NCBI GenBank assembly: GCA_027625915.1
Contig: JANTQA010000008.1
Span: 6,069,501-6,133,500 of the forward strand
Origin: Anaeramoeba flamelloides
Taxonomy: Eukaryota > Metamonada > Anaeramoebidae
Reading direction: 5' to 3'
Length of the DNA stretch: 64,000 nt
Part shown: positions 1 through 12,220 of the stretch, piece by piece
How the letters are laid out: each line of letters starts with the position of its first letter
Numbering within the stretch: the first letter of the stretch is position 1
The notes under the pieces: model-generated
The model's input: only the letters and a program-made list of their open reading frames with translations
Database searches by the model: none
Told to the model about the DNA's origin: nothing
Translations under genes and position numbers: made by a program

Positions 1-2784
1 TCTTTTGATACAAGAAAAATTAATTTTCAGATCCTTAAATTGCTTCAAACCTGGAAAATCTTTTGAGATACCACTTAAAAGTTTCTCTTGAAATACCGAA
101 AATATTTTTGATCTTATCACAAGAAAATCTTTGAAATAAAGTCATTTGTGAAAATTATTTTTCAATATGAGCTTTCTTATCCTCATATCCAACTTTTTAA
201 AAATCTATATCAGCACCAAAATTTGATTCATATAAAAATTCCGGGTAGCCTTGGAAAGACTGTATATTCGGAAGAAGAGTTAGAAAGGAAAAATATCATG
301 CTGTTAATTTCTAATATTTAATAATACTGAAACACAGTAGTAAGAGAAACTTAAAAATATAAACAAAAAAGAAAAGTTAACAAATGTATCAATGGTTGTA
401 AGAAAAGCTTATCAAAAAGAAAATGGAAATCACTACAATTAAATTAAATAATTCCTAAATGAATATTTAGAATCAATTGTCAAATTAAATGCAATGAACA
501 AAACCAAAAATTATTGTTATTTTAGTTGTAATTTGGGGGGTTCTTAATTAAAGATAGCATTGGTTTTTTTTTTTTTTTTTTTGATTTTTTATTAATTGCT
601 TTTTAATCCTTTTTAAATTTCAATTTTTTTTTCTTTTTATTTTTTGTTTAATCTTTTCGCATTTCAACTGTTTTTTTTTTTATTTTTTAAATATAAAAAA
701 AATTGGGTATGTTTTTTCCTTTTCAGATCATGAAATATATGATTTTATTCATAAAATACCTTTGCATATATTTAAGTAAAGGGGTATTTAGTGTGTAATT
801 TAGAATTCTTCAATAATAAAAATAAATAAAAACAAAAAAAACTCTTTAAACTTGATTTAATTATAAAAAAATGTTAAAAAAAATAGATTGGGTTTTTTTA
901 AATCATGTTATTATTATTTTTGGTTATTTACTAAAATTTTTGATATAAAAAGATATATTTTGTAATTTGTAATCAAATTGTAAATTTTGGGGGGGGCAAA
1001 TACATTTAAGTTCTTAGTTCCCTGCCCTAACGAAATAGAAGTTAGTTTTGATGGTTCTTTTTCCAATTATTTGATTTTAAGAAACTGAATATCTAATAAT
1101 CATTTAAAAAAAAGTAAAATAAAATCAAAACTGATAAAAAATATCAAAAATATTAAATTAAAACGACAATAATTATTAAATATAGCGGAATTGTTCTTTC
1201 TTTTCTCATTCCCAAATTTGTCTTTTAATATAAAAAAAAATAATGATGAAAAATTTATTTTTTTTTTATTATTGATTGAAGGGAATGATCAAAGATCCTC
1301 TTACCGCTGTTAGGTTTTCTTGAGTTTTCTGGTTTATTTGGAAAATAAATAGATTTTGGTTATGTTTTTTTTACTTTTTGAAATAAACGGAAAATTTGTT
1401 AAAATTTTCTATTTATTTCAAAAAGTCAAAAAAACCTAGAACACTTCACAAATAAAATAGAAAATATCAAGAAAACTGCCCGTAGGTTTTTTTTAATTTT
1501 AGAAATAAAACGACAATTTATTTAATTTTCGTTTAATTTCTCAAATTAAAAAAAAATACCGTTAGGTTTTCCAATTCAAAATAATAGAGTCAATTCCTTG
1601 ATTTTTCTCTATTCTTTTGAATTCTCGAAATTCTAGGCACTCTATGGCACTTGGCTGCACTCACTCAGATTCCAAATAGTAAATTAGTAATTTCGATGAA
1701 AAAGAAAAAAAAATTTGGAATCTGGCAAGTCCCAAATTATTATTAGCTGGAAAAATAAAAAGAAAAATTAAAAAAAAAAAAAAAGATAAAAAATTAAACA
1801 AAGAATATATTTCACGGTAGTTGGTAAAAAATTAAAATAAAACCCATAGTCCATTTTTATCAATAACACTCAAAAAAAAAAAAACGCATGATACTTTTAT
1901 TTAAAATTTTATAATTTAATTATTTCTCTGAATAGTGAATGCTTTGTTGAGAAGTCGTTGCTTAATATCTACCATTTTTTTCTTTTTGATCGAATCTTTT
2001 TTAATCGTTCGAGTTTATGTCATTGTATTTTCGTTTTATTTTCAAGTTATCCATAACAACTAGTGACTATCTTTCCAGTATTAGTGGGTAACCATTTGAT
2101 TTTTCTCCTTAGTGACTCTTCTTCCCAAATAAAAAGGAAAATCAATAATTGAAAAAAATTGAAAAAAATAAAAAATTTTCCTTTTTAAACAATAAATAAA
2201 CTTCCTACAATGTTTGAGATCTATCAACTACAAACCCAAACAACAAGGCTTTACATTATACACCAAAAAAATCTTTTTATGAGTTTTTCAGTACCACAAC
2301 GCTTAAGCGATGAGACTTGATGTTTCTGTATTGTGTGGATTTTAAAAAACCAAACAATACAACCAAAGCAAATTCTTCACAACAGCAGAGATTCGAAGAT
2401 ATTGAGACTAGCCGATTTATTTTGTCTCTGCTATGAGATCTCAAATTGTATTCCAATCAAATCAAATAAATATAAAAAAATAAAAAGGTTTTTTGAATTA
2501 TAAAATAACAATTCACAAAAATTGAAATTTAATTAATTATGAAAAAAAATAACATAGACGGGGTTCACCTGAAATCAATGATCCAAACGCATTTTTTAAC
2601 ACAAAAACAAAAGGTTTCTTCAAATGAGTATTTTTTTGATATAAAAACCTTCAAATTTTTTTTTGCCTGTAATAAAAAGAAACAAAAAAACAAAAATATT
2701 CATCAAATAATGGTGAAACCAATTTGATCAAAAAAGCCGCTTAAAGGGACAAAATTGTAAAAAAAGTGTCGGTGGCCTTTGTGC
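1..2784. other. Gene-free left margin with dispersed repeats
   Basis: No coding exon is convincing here; the longest open frame (2539-2727, +) is A/T-run sequence without family resemblance. About 148-260 is a dispersed repeat seen again at 14232-14345 (shared core cttatcctcatatccaac, with small differences). 1295-1660 is a copy of the modular palindromic family described separately. The remainder is homopolymer-rich AT sequence in which I see nothing else. Confidence 0.6.
1295..1660. repeat. Modular palindromic repeat (GTTAGGTTTT family), copy 1
   Basis: The stretch is built of alternating direct and inverted copies of modules such as ctttttgaaataaac and its complement gtttatttcaaaaag, bordered by ttaggtttt / aaaacct ends and finishing in a degenerate tag, aggcactctatggcactt. 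Related copies lie at 6850-7275, 7480-7925, 35160-35640, 42144-42241 and, more decayed, 42440-42660 and 59790-60030. It looks non-autonomous; no coding sequence is visible. Confidence 0.7.
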
Positions 2785-3831
2785 TTAATTCTTTTTCACA
2801 TTCTTTTTTTTAGATCGGGACTTGGATAATACGCTATTTTTATCACCAATTTTCGAAACAATTTTCTTTACAAGAGAAAATTCTTTGAGAGGGTTGATTT
2901 CAATGACCCAATCTGTTTTTTCGTTTTTATTTTTGAGTCTTATTTGAGAAGCAGTTTCTCTTGACTTGAGAACTGTTCTAATAAATTTATTTTTTTCAGA
3001 AAATGTAGCGTTGTCTAAGGTTTTGGATTCATAGTCATTATTATCCTTTTCGTTTTCGTTTTTGTTTTCGTTTTCGTTTTCCTTTGGTTTTTTTTTGGTC
3101 GAATTTATTCGATCTTGTTGTTTCAAATTGCCAATGATGGACTTTATTGTATTCAAATCTTGATCTGTTTGTTCAATGACACCGTCGAGTGCTTCCTCAA
3201 TTAGCTTGCGATCTTGTTCGATTAGCTTTTGGAGTTTGTCCCTCCTTCGAACGATCGTCATCATTATTCTTTTGATCTCTCGATCCATTTTTTGGATGAG
3301 GGCTTTTTCTTCCTTCTCAAGATTCAGTTTCCTCTCGCGCAATTGTTCAACTCTGTCTTGTTGCTCCTCGTAGAGGTCCACATAACGGAAGATTTCTTGT
3401 GGCAATTTCTCTTGGAATGAAAAATAGACGTCGCTTGCTTCTTCGGAATAGTGCGATTCGTGTTCGCCATTTAGACACTTTAAACAGATCAGCTCTGAGC
3501 AGTCAATGCAAAAAAAATCGAGGGTCTCGTTTTCGTGTTTTTGACAAATCAGTTCAGGATCTTTTAAAATCTCTAATTCGCGGATGTTGTGGTGGCGAAA
3601 GATTTTTAATGAATGGATCGTATCACAGTGCCCCTTACAAAAATACCCCTGACAATCGTTACACCAATAGATGGCCTTGTTTCCACATTCAGAACATAAT
3701 TCTTCTTCATTTTTTGTATACCTCAAATCCAGATTAAAGTCGTTTGTTTCGCTTGAAACACTGTTCTCTTCGTAATTTGAATCCTCGCTTGGGGAATATT
3801 CTTCACTACTATAGGTGTTGTCTTTGCTCAT
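2785..3831 (-). CDS. Tandem B-box zinc finger / coiled-coil protein (TRIM-like, no RING)
   Basis: This single-exon ORF encodes 348 aa. Residues 1-44 are acidic and Ser-rich. Residues 46-81 form a first B-box (C46, C49, C57, C60, C65, H68, H73, H80). Residues 96-127 form a canonical second B-box (C96, H99, C108, C111, C116, C119, H124, H127). A charged heptad-like coiled coil runs from about 140 to 225, then a Lys/Asn/Glu linker and a basic tail. The B-box plus coiled-coil order is that of TRIM proteins, but there is no RING in front, so ubiquitin-ligase activity cannot be claimed; a scaffold or oligomerising role is inferred. The start is the first ATG, preceded by an AT-rich leader with stops. 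Base composition is clearly less AT-rich than the flanks. No operon-like neighbour and no splice sites are needed. B-box family: very sure; function: unsure. Confidence 0.87.
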   Translation of the reverse strand: MSKDNTYSSEEYSPSEDSNYEENSVSSETNDFNLDLRYTKNEEELCSECGNKAIYWCNDCQGYFCKGHCDTIHSLKIFRHHNIRELEILKDPELICQKHENETLDFFCIDCSELICLKCLNGEHESHYSEEASDVYFSFQEKLPQEIFRYVDLYEEQQDRVEQLRERKLNLEKEEKALIQKMDREIKRIMMTIVRRRDKLQKLIEQDRKLIEEALDGVIEQTDQDLNTIKSIIGNLKQQDRINSTKKKPKENENENKNENEKDNNDYESKTLDNATFSEKNKFIRTVLKSRETASQIRLKNKNEKTDWVIEINPLKEFSLVKKIVSKIGDKNSVLSKSRSKKKNVKKN

Positions 3832-4824
3832 AATTATTAAGATTGCTTATTGGGTCGTTAAAAAGGATTGATTTGATTTTTTAAACACTAAAATTAAAAA
3901 AATAAAATATTTCATTTTATCAGATTTTATTTGTGTCGAATATTTCTTTTCATAAATCACTTTCCTTAATATTGTGGACAAAATAGACTGATTTTTATGA
4001 TTGGGTTTCTATTTTCTATTGCCTTTTCGTTGCAAAATCAAATATCGCGCTTTTCAAATTACAAACTGATAGTCGCCTAATAAAAGGGAAATAATTTTTA
4101 CTTTTCTTTTCATTCTTTTTCAAAAGTTTATAAATTTCATTTAGGATACTTTGTTTACCCAACATATATCTACAAATAGTCACACCAAAAAAAGATCAAA
4201 CAAATAAACTGAGTTCCAAAATATCATCTTCTTCTTGGAAAACAATGTTAACCAATCAAAATTCCCAAAATTAAGCGAAAATTTTTACCCATTTTTTATT
4301 CAATCACTAATAAAGAAAAATTTTTGAATGCTGTTTAGATTTCAAAGTTAATTTTAGTAATTCCCTTAATTAAAAGAAAGCTGATATTCGAATTAGTTTC
4401 AATGGTTTATATCTTATTTACCTTCTTTTTGTTTTACTCTTTTTTGCAATTGAAAAGCGATAAAATTTCCTCTGAATGTACTTTTGATAATTTGGAAATT
4501 TGACATTTTTTAGGATTTGGGATATTGAATGAAGTAAAAATAAATACCCTAATAAACGTCATAATAAAAAGAAACATAGAAAGTAAAAGGGGCCAACAGT
4601 TCCAATTTATTTCTTTGAAATTCCATAAGCAATTGATAAAAAGGAAAAGGAGAATGAAAACGAGAGAAAAGTTTTTTCATTAATTTTTCATATCCAAGTA
4701 ACAAAAATATGGTATGTTAATATGATTATTTGATGGTAACTGTATAGTTCTGATCAATAAAAATTTAAATTAGAGTGTTGTTTTTCAAAGTTACTCTGCT
4801 GTCGGTTTTAATAAAATTGCTTTA

Positions 4825-4999
4825 CACGACTAATCTCTATTAAATGTTGAAATCTAAATTAAATAGAAATTGAAAAAACTTTTTGCCAATTACTTAGATT
4901 TGAAAACCCTATTTATTTTCAATATTAAATATATTTCTAGATCAGGAAATTTAATTCTAAATTTATCAAAAAAAAAAAATAATAGAGACTAGTCCCTTA
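4825..4999. mobile_element. Short TIR element, 'gactaatctctattaaa' family, copy 1
   Basis: The left end reads cgactaatctctattaaa and the right end aatagagactagtccctt, which are imperfect inverted repeats of each other. The interior (attacttagatttgaaaac) is shared with copies at 12991-13166 and 16761-16906. At about 170 bp with no ORF it is MITE-like and non-autonomous. Confidence 0.65.
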
Positions 5000-5189
5000 A
5001 TACAAAAAATGTTTTTCGAACGAAAAAAAATTGATTTTTTGAAGGGTTGGTAATAATTTTATTGATAAGTTTTTACACCGAAATGAAATTAAAATATATA
5101 ATATTTTATATAAAATATTGTTTGTTATCTTTAGTTCGAACCTCTTAAAAATATTTGTTATTAAAAATAAATAAACAATTTGATTTTTA

Positions 5190-5650
5190 TTAATATTTAC
5201 AGTTTTTCCAAATCTAACATAAAATATTAAATAAACAAAATTGAGTTTTCTATTCTTATTTTCCCTTTTCAAAAAATTCGGAAATAAGAGTTATTATTCA
5301 GAAAAAAATTTTAATAAATGAGCTATTATTCAAATTTTAGAAACCTTAAAAAAAAAAAAATTGAAGATTCATGAAACACTCTAAATTATTGTCAAAAAAG
5401 GTAAATTTTAAAAGATCAGAAAATATTGATATTTTTTTGGAGTTGTTTTGGACCGATAATTATTAAAGATTCATGGGATCTTGAATTTTTTTTTTCGATT
5501 TTCCTAAATTTGAATAATAGCTCATTTATTAAAATTTTTTTCTGAATAATAACTCTTATTTCCGAATTTTTTGAAAATGAAAAATAAGAATAGAAAAATC
5601 AATTGTGTTTTATTTTAAATTTTATGGTAGACTTGGAATGGCTGTACAAT
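5190..5650. repeat. Foldback with ~145-bp arms
   Basis: The arms 5190-5341 and 5507-5650 are near-perfect inverted complements: cggaaataagagttattatt on the left pairs with aataataactcttatttccg on the right, with a spacer of about 165 bp. The outer parts of the arms diverge gradually. No transposase-like frame is visible between them. It is probably a foldback-type element or an inverted duplication. Confidence 0.75.
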
Positions 5651-6754
5651 TAAAATTTCTCAGAAAAATTTTTTTGAAAAACGAAAAATTATAATATAAA
5701 ATAAGTATTAGAAATTGAGTTATTTTTCGTTCTATAAATTTCTGTTTTATGAAAATCGGTTAAAATTAAATTTATTTAAATTAAATTAAAATTTTCCATT
5801 ATGATTATATTTGATCATTAAATTGTATTGAATTTTTTGATAGAATAACTTCCTTTTTTGACAAGAGTTGAAAATTAAATTCATAAAAATTTTCAATATT
5901 GATTTTATTTATTATTTGAAATTTATATTAACAGAGTTTTTTTTTTCTTTTTTCTTTTTCCAATACATCTTATACTTTTATAAATCGTGATATCATTAAA
6001 AAATATTGTAGCAATTTTTATATATAATAAATTACCAATTGAGAATTCGGTCTAAATATTGTTGTTAAAAATTCATTACTATTTTCTCAATTTGTTTTTT
6101 TTTCTCTGCAAAAATCTTTTTATTTTTTTCTTTTCATACAGTATGGTAAAATAATAAAAATTTTCTTGAAATTGAAAAAATAAAGTAAAAAATTGTTTTC
6201 TATAAAAACCTAATCATTCTGAAATGCTAATAGCCAAAATGAATTATTTTTTAAAACGTTTGGTCTACTTTTCAAATTTTCAAAATAGTACAAAATCCTT
6301 CAAATTTTCAAATTATTTCAAAAAAAAAATATTTTCTTTGAAGAAGAAAGAAATTTTATTGTAGTTAACGAAATGAACAAAATATACTTTTACAAATAAA
6401 TCCAATAAATTTTGAAATAGCACAATATAAAAAATATTATAACTTTTATTGATTTTTGAAGAGAGAAAATTACTTTTCTATTGGGTGTAGTTAGGTTTTT
6501 ATTAATTAAATAAAATTTCTTTTTATTTCTCAAATTAAAAAAACTGATTTTTGTTTTTCTAGAATTAAGAAAAAAAATCAGTTAAATCTCCCATTTTACT
6601 CTATTATTTTTATTTCTGGGAACCATGGATACTCTACTGAAATATCGGTACTCTACAGTACTTTACGACACTTCCATAATTTCTAAACATTTTTTTAGAA
6701 ATTTTGTTCAAGAATAAAAATTTCATCATCACTTAACAATGCCCACATCTGAAA

Positions 6755-6860
6755 AAAAACAAACAATCTGGATATCTGAATTTTATAGCAATGATAAAAA
6801 AATTAATAATATCTCTGATATTATTAGAAAAAAGAATTCATGTTTATATTATTATTAGTT
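6755..6860 (+). repeat. Diverged fragment of the SINE-like repeat
   Basis: It shares the core aatctggatatctgaatt followed by ttaataatatctctgata and gatattattagaaaa with the better copies at 19311-19566 and 41901-42289. Both ends are missing, so this is an old, partial copy. Confidence 0.5.
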
Positions 6861-7275
6861 AAGTTTTTTCAAGATTCAAAATAATTGAGTAAAATCATGA
6901 ATTTTCTAAATTCTTTTAAATCTGGATTAGTTTCGTTAGCTTTTTTTTAATTTGAGAAATAAACCAAAAATACCAAAAATTTTCTTTTTATTTTAAATTT
7001 AAAAAAAAAAACGCCGTTAAGTTTTCTTGAGTTTTCTGCTTATAGGAAAATCCATAGATTTTCTTTAGGTTTTTTTTACTTTTTGAAATATACAGAAAAT
7101 TTTAATAAGTTTTCTATTTATTTGGAAAACTCAAAAAAAACTAGAACACTTCACAAATAAAATAGAAAACCTCAAAAAAAAAAAAAAAAAAAAAAAAAAA
7201 ACTAGAACAGTTTACGACTAAAACAGAAAACCTCAGAAAACATATGTACTCGACGGCACTTAACGATACAGACCC
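6850..7275. repeat. Modular palindromic repeat, copy 2
   Basis: The copy has the ttaggttttt / aaaaacct module ends, internal gaaataaac-type inverted modules, a long internal A-run (about 7170-7200) and a terminal degenerate tag, tactcgacggcactta. It is the same family as 1295-1660. Confidence 0.65.
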
Positions 7276-7479
7276 ACAAAAAATGATGGAAGTATTCAAT
7301 AATATCAATTATGTTAACTTTTCTTGACATGAATCACAATTTTTATTTTTATTTTGGCTTGTTACGTGAGAGAACCTATTTAATCAATTAGAAAAATGGC
7401 AAAATTTTCAAATTTTTTTTGAAGCATACTGGTTTAAAAAAATTTTGTCGTTTGGTTTTCAAGGTTTCAAAAGAATTGA

Positions 7480-7925
7480 GAAAAATCAGGGTTTTTTCTC
7501 TTTTATTTTATATTCTGGAAAAGAGTAATTCGGTTTTTTTTATTAATTTGAGATAAAGAAAGAAAATTCAAGAAATTTTCTTTCTTTTTCTTAAATTTAA
7601 AAAAACTACCGTTAGGTTTTCTTGAGTTTTGTGTTTATTTGTGAAGTGTTAAGGTTTTGTTTACTTTTTGAAATAAACCAAAAATTTATTAAAATTTTCT
7701 GTTTATTTCAAAAAGTAAAAAAAACCTAACGAAAATTAATATATTTTACAGATAAAAAAGAAAATCCCAAGAAAACTTAACGGCGATTTTTTTTTTAAAT
7801 TTCAGAAATAAAAAGAAAATTTCTAAAATTTTCGGTTTTTTTCTATTCTTTCGAATTCTGGAAACCATAGGAACTCTACGAAACTCTCGGGTACTCTACA
7901 GTACTTGAAACTCTAAGTGAATTTT
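7480..7925. repeat. Modular palindromic repeat, copy 3
   Basis: A clear internal hairpin is formed by tactttttgaaataaac and gtttatttcaaaaagta around 7660-7720. It is flanked by gttaggttttcttgag and its complement cttaacgg, and ends with a degenerate tag series (ggaactctacgaaactct). It is the same family as 1295-1660. Confidence 0.7.
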
Positions 7926-8893
7926 CAGTTAGAGTTTTTTTATCCTAGTTATAATTTAGGCAAGATTATTGCCTATAAAATATCTTTTTTTTATAAAAAA
8001 AGACCAGTAAAAACGAAAGAAAAGTAACAAAATAAATATATATATATATATATATAAACTATCATTCAAAATCATTGGCCCATCAAAAATCAAAATTTAA
8101 AGAAAAATATTTTTAATACTTGTAGTTATCTATTATAATATCAAAATTTTTATTTTAGTATTTGGTTCACTACTCCAGGGGTATTTGTTTTTCTTCAAAA
8201 AATAAAATAAAAAAAGTTAAAAAAAAATTTTCAAAAAAATTGGGCTATTTATTTTGAATGAAGCATTACATGAAAAAAAATTTTTTTAAAAATTAATAAA
8301 ACCCATTTATCGATTCTCCTTCCCTTTGAATAACTAAATCTAATCTCTTTGTCAAATTTGAAACCAATTTTTCCTTAATTCATCTGTTACTTCTTTCAAA
8401 TTTTTCATTTTCATTTTCCATTTAAACAAAACACTTTTGAAAAAATAAAAAAGAGAAAAAATGATTTATTTACAACTTTTCATTGTGAGAGGAAAAACTT
8501 CAAAACAATACAAAAGCAATTCAAAATTGAAATATAAGGTGGGCCATTTATTTTGAATTTTAGTTTATATATAATTTTCAAAAAATATAAAAAAAAAAAA
8601 GTAAAATCTTGAGTGAATAGTTGTTTTTTTTTTCTCTCTAAATGATGAATTGGTTGGTGGTTGTTTACTTTTATGTTGAATTTTTTTCAAAATCACCACC
8701 ATAATTTATTTTAATAAAGAGATATAAATATTTGAAAAAATATAAATCAAATAAGCTGCTTTATTAAGTTTTAATTTATTACATTATCGATTTATTATCT
8801 TCAAAGTGCTTGGTTTTTAAGAATAAGAATTGGTTTTTGAAATTTTCTTTTCAGTTGCAAAAATTACAATAATCAACTGAAACAGGAAAAAAA

Positions 8894-9345
8894 TAAACTT
8901 TGTTTCAGTCAAAGTTTCTCAACATTTTTTTCAAATATTAAATATTTTAAATAATTGACCTTTGAAGAACAAATAAAAATTAAGTGGGATAAAACACATC
9001 AAAGAACAGTTGATAACCATCTGAAAGAAAACTCAAAAAACAATAGATTATCTTAAAATTTTCATAACTCAAATTCTTAAGGATATATTGAGAAAAACAA
9101 AAATGTTTGTTTTGATCTTCAATTAAAGAACAATAAAATCCCGATAGAAAAAAATATGTTATTTTTAAACAATCATTTCCACTGTTTCATTAACCTTAGA
9201 ATAACACATTTTTACCAAGTAGACTATCGATCTTGAAATATAAAAAAAAAATTTTACAAATGGATTTTCCCTCTTCAAAAAAAAAAAAAAAAAAAAAAAG
9301 GAATAATAAAAACAATATATCATTTTATTTTTAAACAATACAAAA
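8894..9345 (-). mobile_element. CAGTCAAAGG TIR element, old truncated copy
   Basis: It begins with taaactttgtttcagtcaaa, the terminal repeat of the family, and follows the 43338-44037 copy (shared tgacctttgaagaac and ctgaaagaa blocks) with many substitutions. The far TIR is missing; another TIR element begins just beyond at 9391. It is far more diverged than the two near-identical copies at 39432 and 43338. Confidence 0.65.
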
Positions 9346-9390
9346 ATAATATAGTAACCGAAAATTCCTGTTTTCAGAGCATAAAATAGG

Positions 9391-9803
9391 TGTTTCAAAA
9401 TAAAAAACATGTTGATTTTTTTTTTATAGAAGACCTGTTCAAGATAATTCATCAAAGAAACCAACAAAAAACCATCAATAAATATGGTCTTGATTTCTTA
9501 AAGTCCTATTATTATAAAAGAAATTCTAAAAATACAAGATCAAACTTGAATTATTTTTCTCAAAAAATAGAGTAAATTTTTTATAACTATTTTTTTTCAT
9601 CAAAGGAAACCTAAAAATTGAAAAAGTTGAGAAAATAACGAAAAATTTTCAACAAATTCCATTCCTAATTAAAAAATTTTTCTGAAAATATCAAGATCTT
9701 TACTTTCAAAATTGATTTTCACTTAGGTATACTATTGAGTATTAAAAGGCTGTTTCCTTGAAACAAGAAGAAAAAAAATAGCACTGGTTTTATTTTGAAA
9801 CAT
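9391..9803. mobile_element. TGTTTCAAAATAAAA TIR element, copy 1
   Basis: The left end tgtttcaaaataaaa is the inverted complement of the right end ttttattttgaaaca. It is about 413 bp long and collinear with the 402-bp copy at 21848-22249 (shared aacaagaagaaaaaaaa near the right end). Internal open frames are not shared in frame, so it is treated as non-autonomous. Confidence 0.65.
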
Positions 9804-9818
9804 GGAATATAAACTTTG

Positions 9819-10019
9819 GTCGCAGGTTTTTTTGATCGCTGGTGTAGTTTAAAAGCCAAAAAGAAACTTAAACAGGATCAAATTTTTAATTTATCGTCTT
9901 CATCTTTTGAGAATCCAGTATCAGTATATTTGTCAACACGAATTCCAAGTAAACAAGAAGCTAATCCAGAATTAAATTCATTAAAAGTCTTCAAGTGTAT
10001 AGGTGTTGGTAGAGCTTAA
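9819..10019 (+). pseudogene. Coding-like fragment without start codon
   Basis: An open frame of about 66 codons starts after a possible acceptor (gtcgcag at about 9819-9825) and ends in TAA. The composition (FFDRWCSLKAK, SVYLSTRIPSKQ) is less AT-driven than its surroundings. There is a faint likeness to the segment preceding the first membrane region of ABCC transporters (FF..W..., then a QDQIFNL-like motif), which is too short to trust. No partner exon is visible on either side. It may be a last exon, a gene relic or chance. Confidence 0.2.
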
Positions 10020-10029
10020 GGACTACTTT

Positions 10030-10330
10030 TTTAGGTGAAAACAGTGAAATAATCGATAAAACCACCCTTGAATAAGTTATGTAATACAAGTAATATTTGT
10101 CAAAGGAGAATTTCTTTTAGAAAAAATGTGAAATTTTCTCAATTTCAACAATTTTCAGAATTTTTACCTTGTTAGATCATGCTAAAATTTTGATTTTAAT
10201 ATTTTAGAATTCCCATTTCAACTTTCAGAACTCACATAATTTTCTAGAGCTGTTCTACATATTTTTTAAATTTGCTTTTACAAGTTTGAAATGTTCTCAA
10301 ATTTGAAATGCACTTGAAAATCCCCAAAAG
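10030..10330 (+). repeat. Dispersed repeat, copy 1 (second at 28040-28370)
   Basis: Shared blocks include aattcccatttcaa, then a ctgttcta core, and acaagtttgaaatgtt followed by tcaaatttgaaat; order and spacing match the copy in the kinase intron at 28040-28370. No TIR or coding sequence was recognised. The following 150 bp contains nothing I can name. Confidence 0.55.
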
Positions 10331-11595
10331 CCATTTTTTGCAATTATTTTTTTTGTTATTTACAATTTCCTTTTCATTGAATAGCAAAGACAAATAGTCT
10401 TCTTGAAAAGGTAAAGATGATAAAAAATGTCTTTTTTTTTTTTGTCCAATTTCTTGCGTGTGAAAAATTTTTTTTGAGAAGTGAAAGTGAAATAACATAA
10501 TTACTCAAACTCCTCAAGGGTGGGTCGTAGTCCTTAATGGATGCGGTTCAAATAAATAGAAAGAATTTGCTACTCGATAAAACCCAACCAATGAGTGTGT
10601 TCTTATTTTTATAAAGATCAAGGTACTATTAGTTACTGGCCTGAAAGATCTTTGGGACTGATATTCATTGGTTCTGTAATTCAATAAATAAATTTCCTTT
10701 TAATTAGAGTTTGGTGTTGCATAAATGTTAGTGTTACGTAATTGAAAGGCAAATTAAAAAAAGCCTGGTTTTTTTGAAATGTAAATAATGGTAAGGCGGA
10801 TCAATAACTTCCATCTGTTATTCGTATAGCATACAAGTCATATTCTGGGTTTATGTTTTTTCAGTAAGAAAAATTTTGAAAATGAAAAGAAAAAGCTTTT
10901 TTCTTGAGAATCAAAATTGAAAAATAAGAAAAGAGAAAGGCAAAGAACTACCAAATAATTCTTTTTTCAAAGCAAATGAAAGAAATCAAATTTATCAAAG
11001 ATTCAAACATATGAAGTCCACAAGATTTGCTTTTGTTGTCCGAAAAGTTGATCAAAAAAATTATTCCTGAAAAATCCCTTTTTAATCTTTTGTGAGATCG
11101 TTGTTTTTCGGCTTGTTTGAGGTAAAAACAAAAAAGAAAAATTTTTGAAAAAGCATAGATCGAATAGTCTGTGAACAGTAGTTAATTGTAGCACGTAAAT
11201 TGTTTTGATGAAGGAGATTGAAAGAAAGCTAATATTCCAAAATTGTAGTTGTAAAAAGTATTCAAAAAAAAAAGGCAAACACAGAGAAAAGGTGAGTGTC
11301 TTATACTCTACAATCACTTATAAAGCCATTAATTTGTGTTCTTGTTTTTTGGTATTATTTGATCTGATTAAAAAAATTTATAAACAAAGAATTTTATAAA
11401 AAATAAAAAGAATTGCGTATTTCTTGAGCAGAAGAAAAAATTCCATCAAAAAAAGAAAAATAAAGGTTTGTTTTTGAAATTTTGGTTATTTATTGCTAGT
11501 TCTTTTTGTTGATTGATGAGAATATTTTTTGAAGCAAGTTTATTACGTAATTCTAATCAAAGCCAATTTGACTAAAAAAAATTAACTAACAAAAA

Positions 11596-11700
11596 CCGGA
11601 TTTTAGAACGTCGTAAAGTATCAGTGATGAGCACTGCCGAAATATAATCATCATTAATCCGGGTGTTTATATAGTATATTGTAGCTTTCGGTTATATCGA
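11596..11700. other. Nested-hairpin island, possible small structured RNA
   Basis: CCGGATT (11596-11602) pairs perfectly with AATCCGG (11656-11662). It encloses a second perfect hairpin, CAGTG atgag CACTG (11622-11636), and is followed by TTTCGgttatatCGAAA (about 11684-11700). The island is richer in G and C than the surroundings. On the minus strand a C-box-like ATGATGA follows the stem and a CTGA lies about 25 nt on, but a terminal D box is missing. Small-RNA gene status is speculative. Confidence 0.25.
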
Positions 11701-12220
11701 AAACTAAAAAATAATGGTTGTGAATTTGTTAAAAATAACATTTCCGAAAGATGATGAAATTTCTTGGTTACTTTTTTGAAATTATTTAATATCATTTGGA
11801 AACATAATACATTGAAATCTATTTATCAAACTTTCAATTTTTACAATTTAGTTCTTTAATAATCTAATTTAATTACCAAGAGTGCTTGCTTTAAGATGCA
11901 ATAAAAAATAAACCTGAAATTTTACTTTCAGATCAATTTTTTTTTCAACACAAATAAACAAGTAACAATAGTAATAATTTTTATGAAATGTTTTGAAACA
12001 TATTTCGATTTACTCTCAAACGCAGAGTCAGCAACACAATTACAAAATTTAAATTCAGGGAAATCGTCATTACAGTTAATTTCAAAATAAAAAGATCAAT
12101 AATTGCTTTCAGCTCAGCTAAAAAAATCACATAAAGAGTTTTTATGAAAAAATTTTTAAAATACTTTGGAATATTTTCTTATCAATGCTAGCTTAATATT
12201 GAAATGGGTTTAGATTTTAT

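Noticed and set aside
3176-3737. Plus-strand open frames opposite the B-box gene
   Set aside because: They are shadows of the 348-aa gene; no family motifs, while the minus strand has perfect zinc-ligand spacing.
5134-5142. gttcgaacc, resembling a tRNA T-arm / B box
   Set aside because: No acceptor stem, D arm or A box lies at the right distance on either strand.
8037-8057. (TA)n runs here, at 37608-37625 and 50433-50457 as CRISPR-like or regulatory repeats
   Set aside because: They are simple microsatellites; no spacer-repeat structure is present.
9819-10019. N-terminal piece of an ABCC transporter
   Set aside because: The likeness is limited to a few residues and there is no downstream membrane or ATP-binding region; kept only as a low-confidence fragment.
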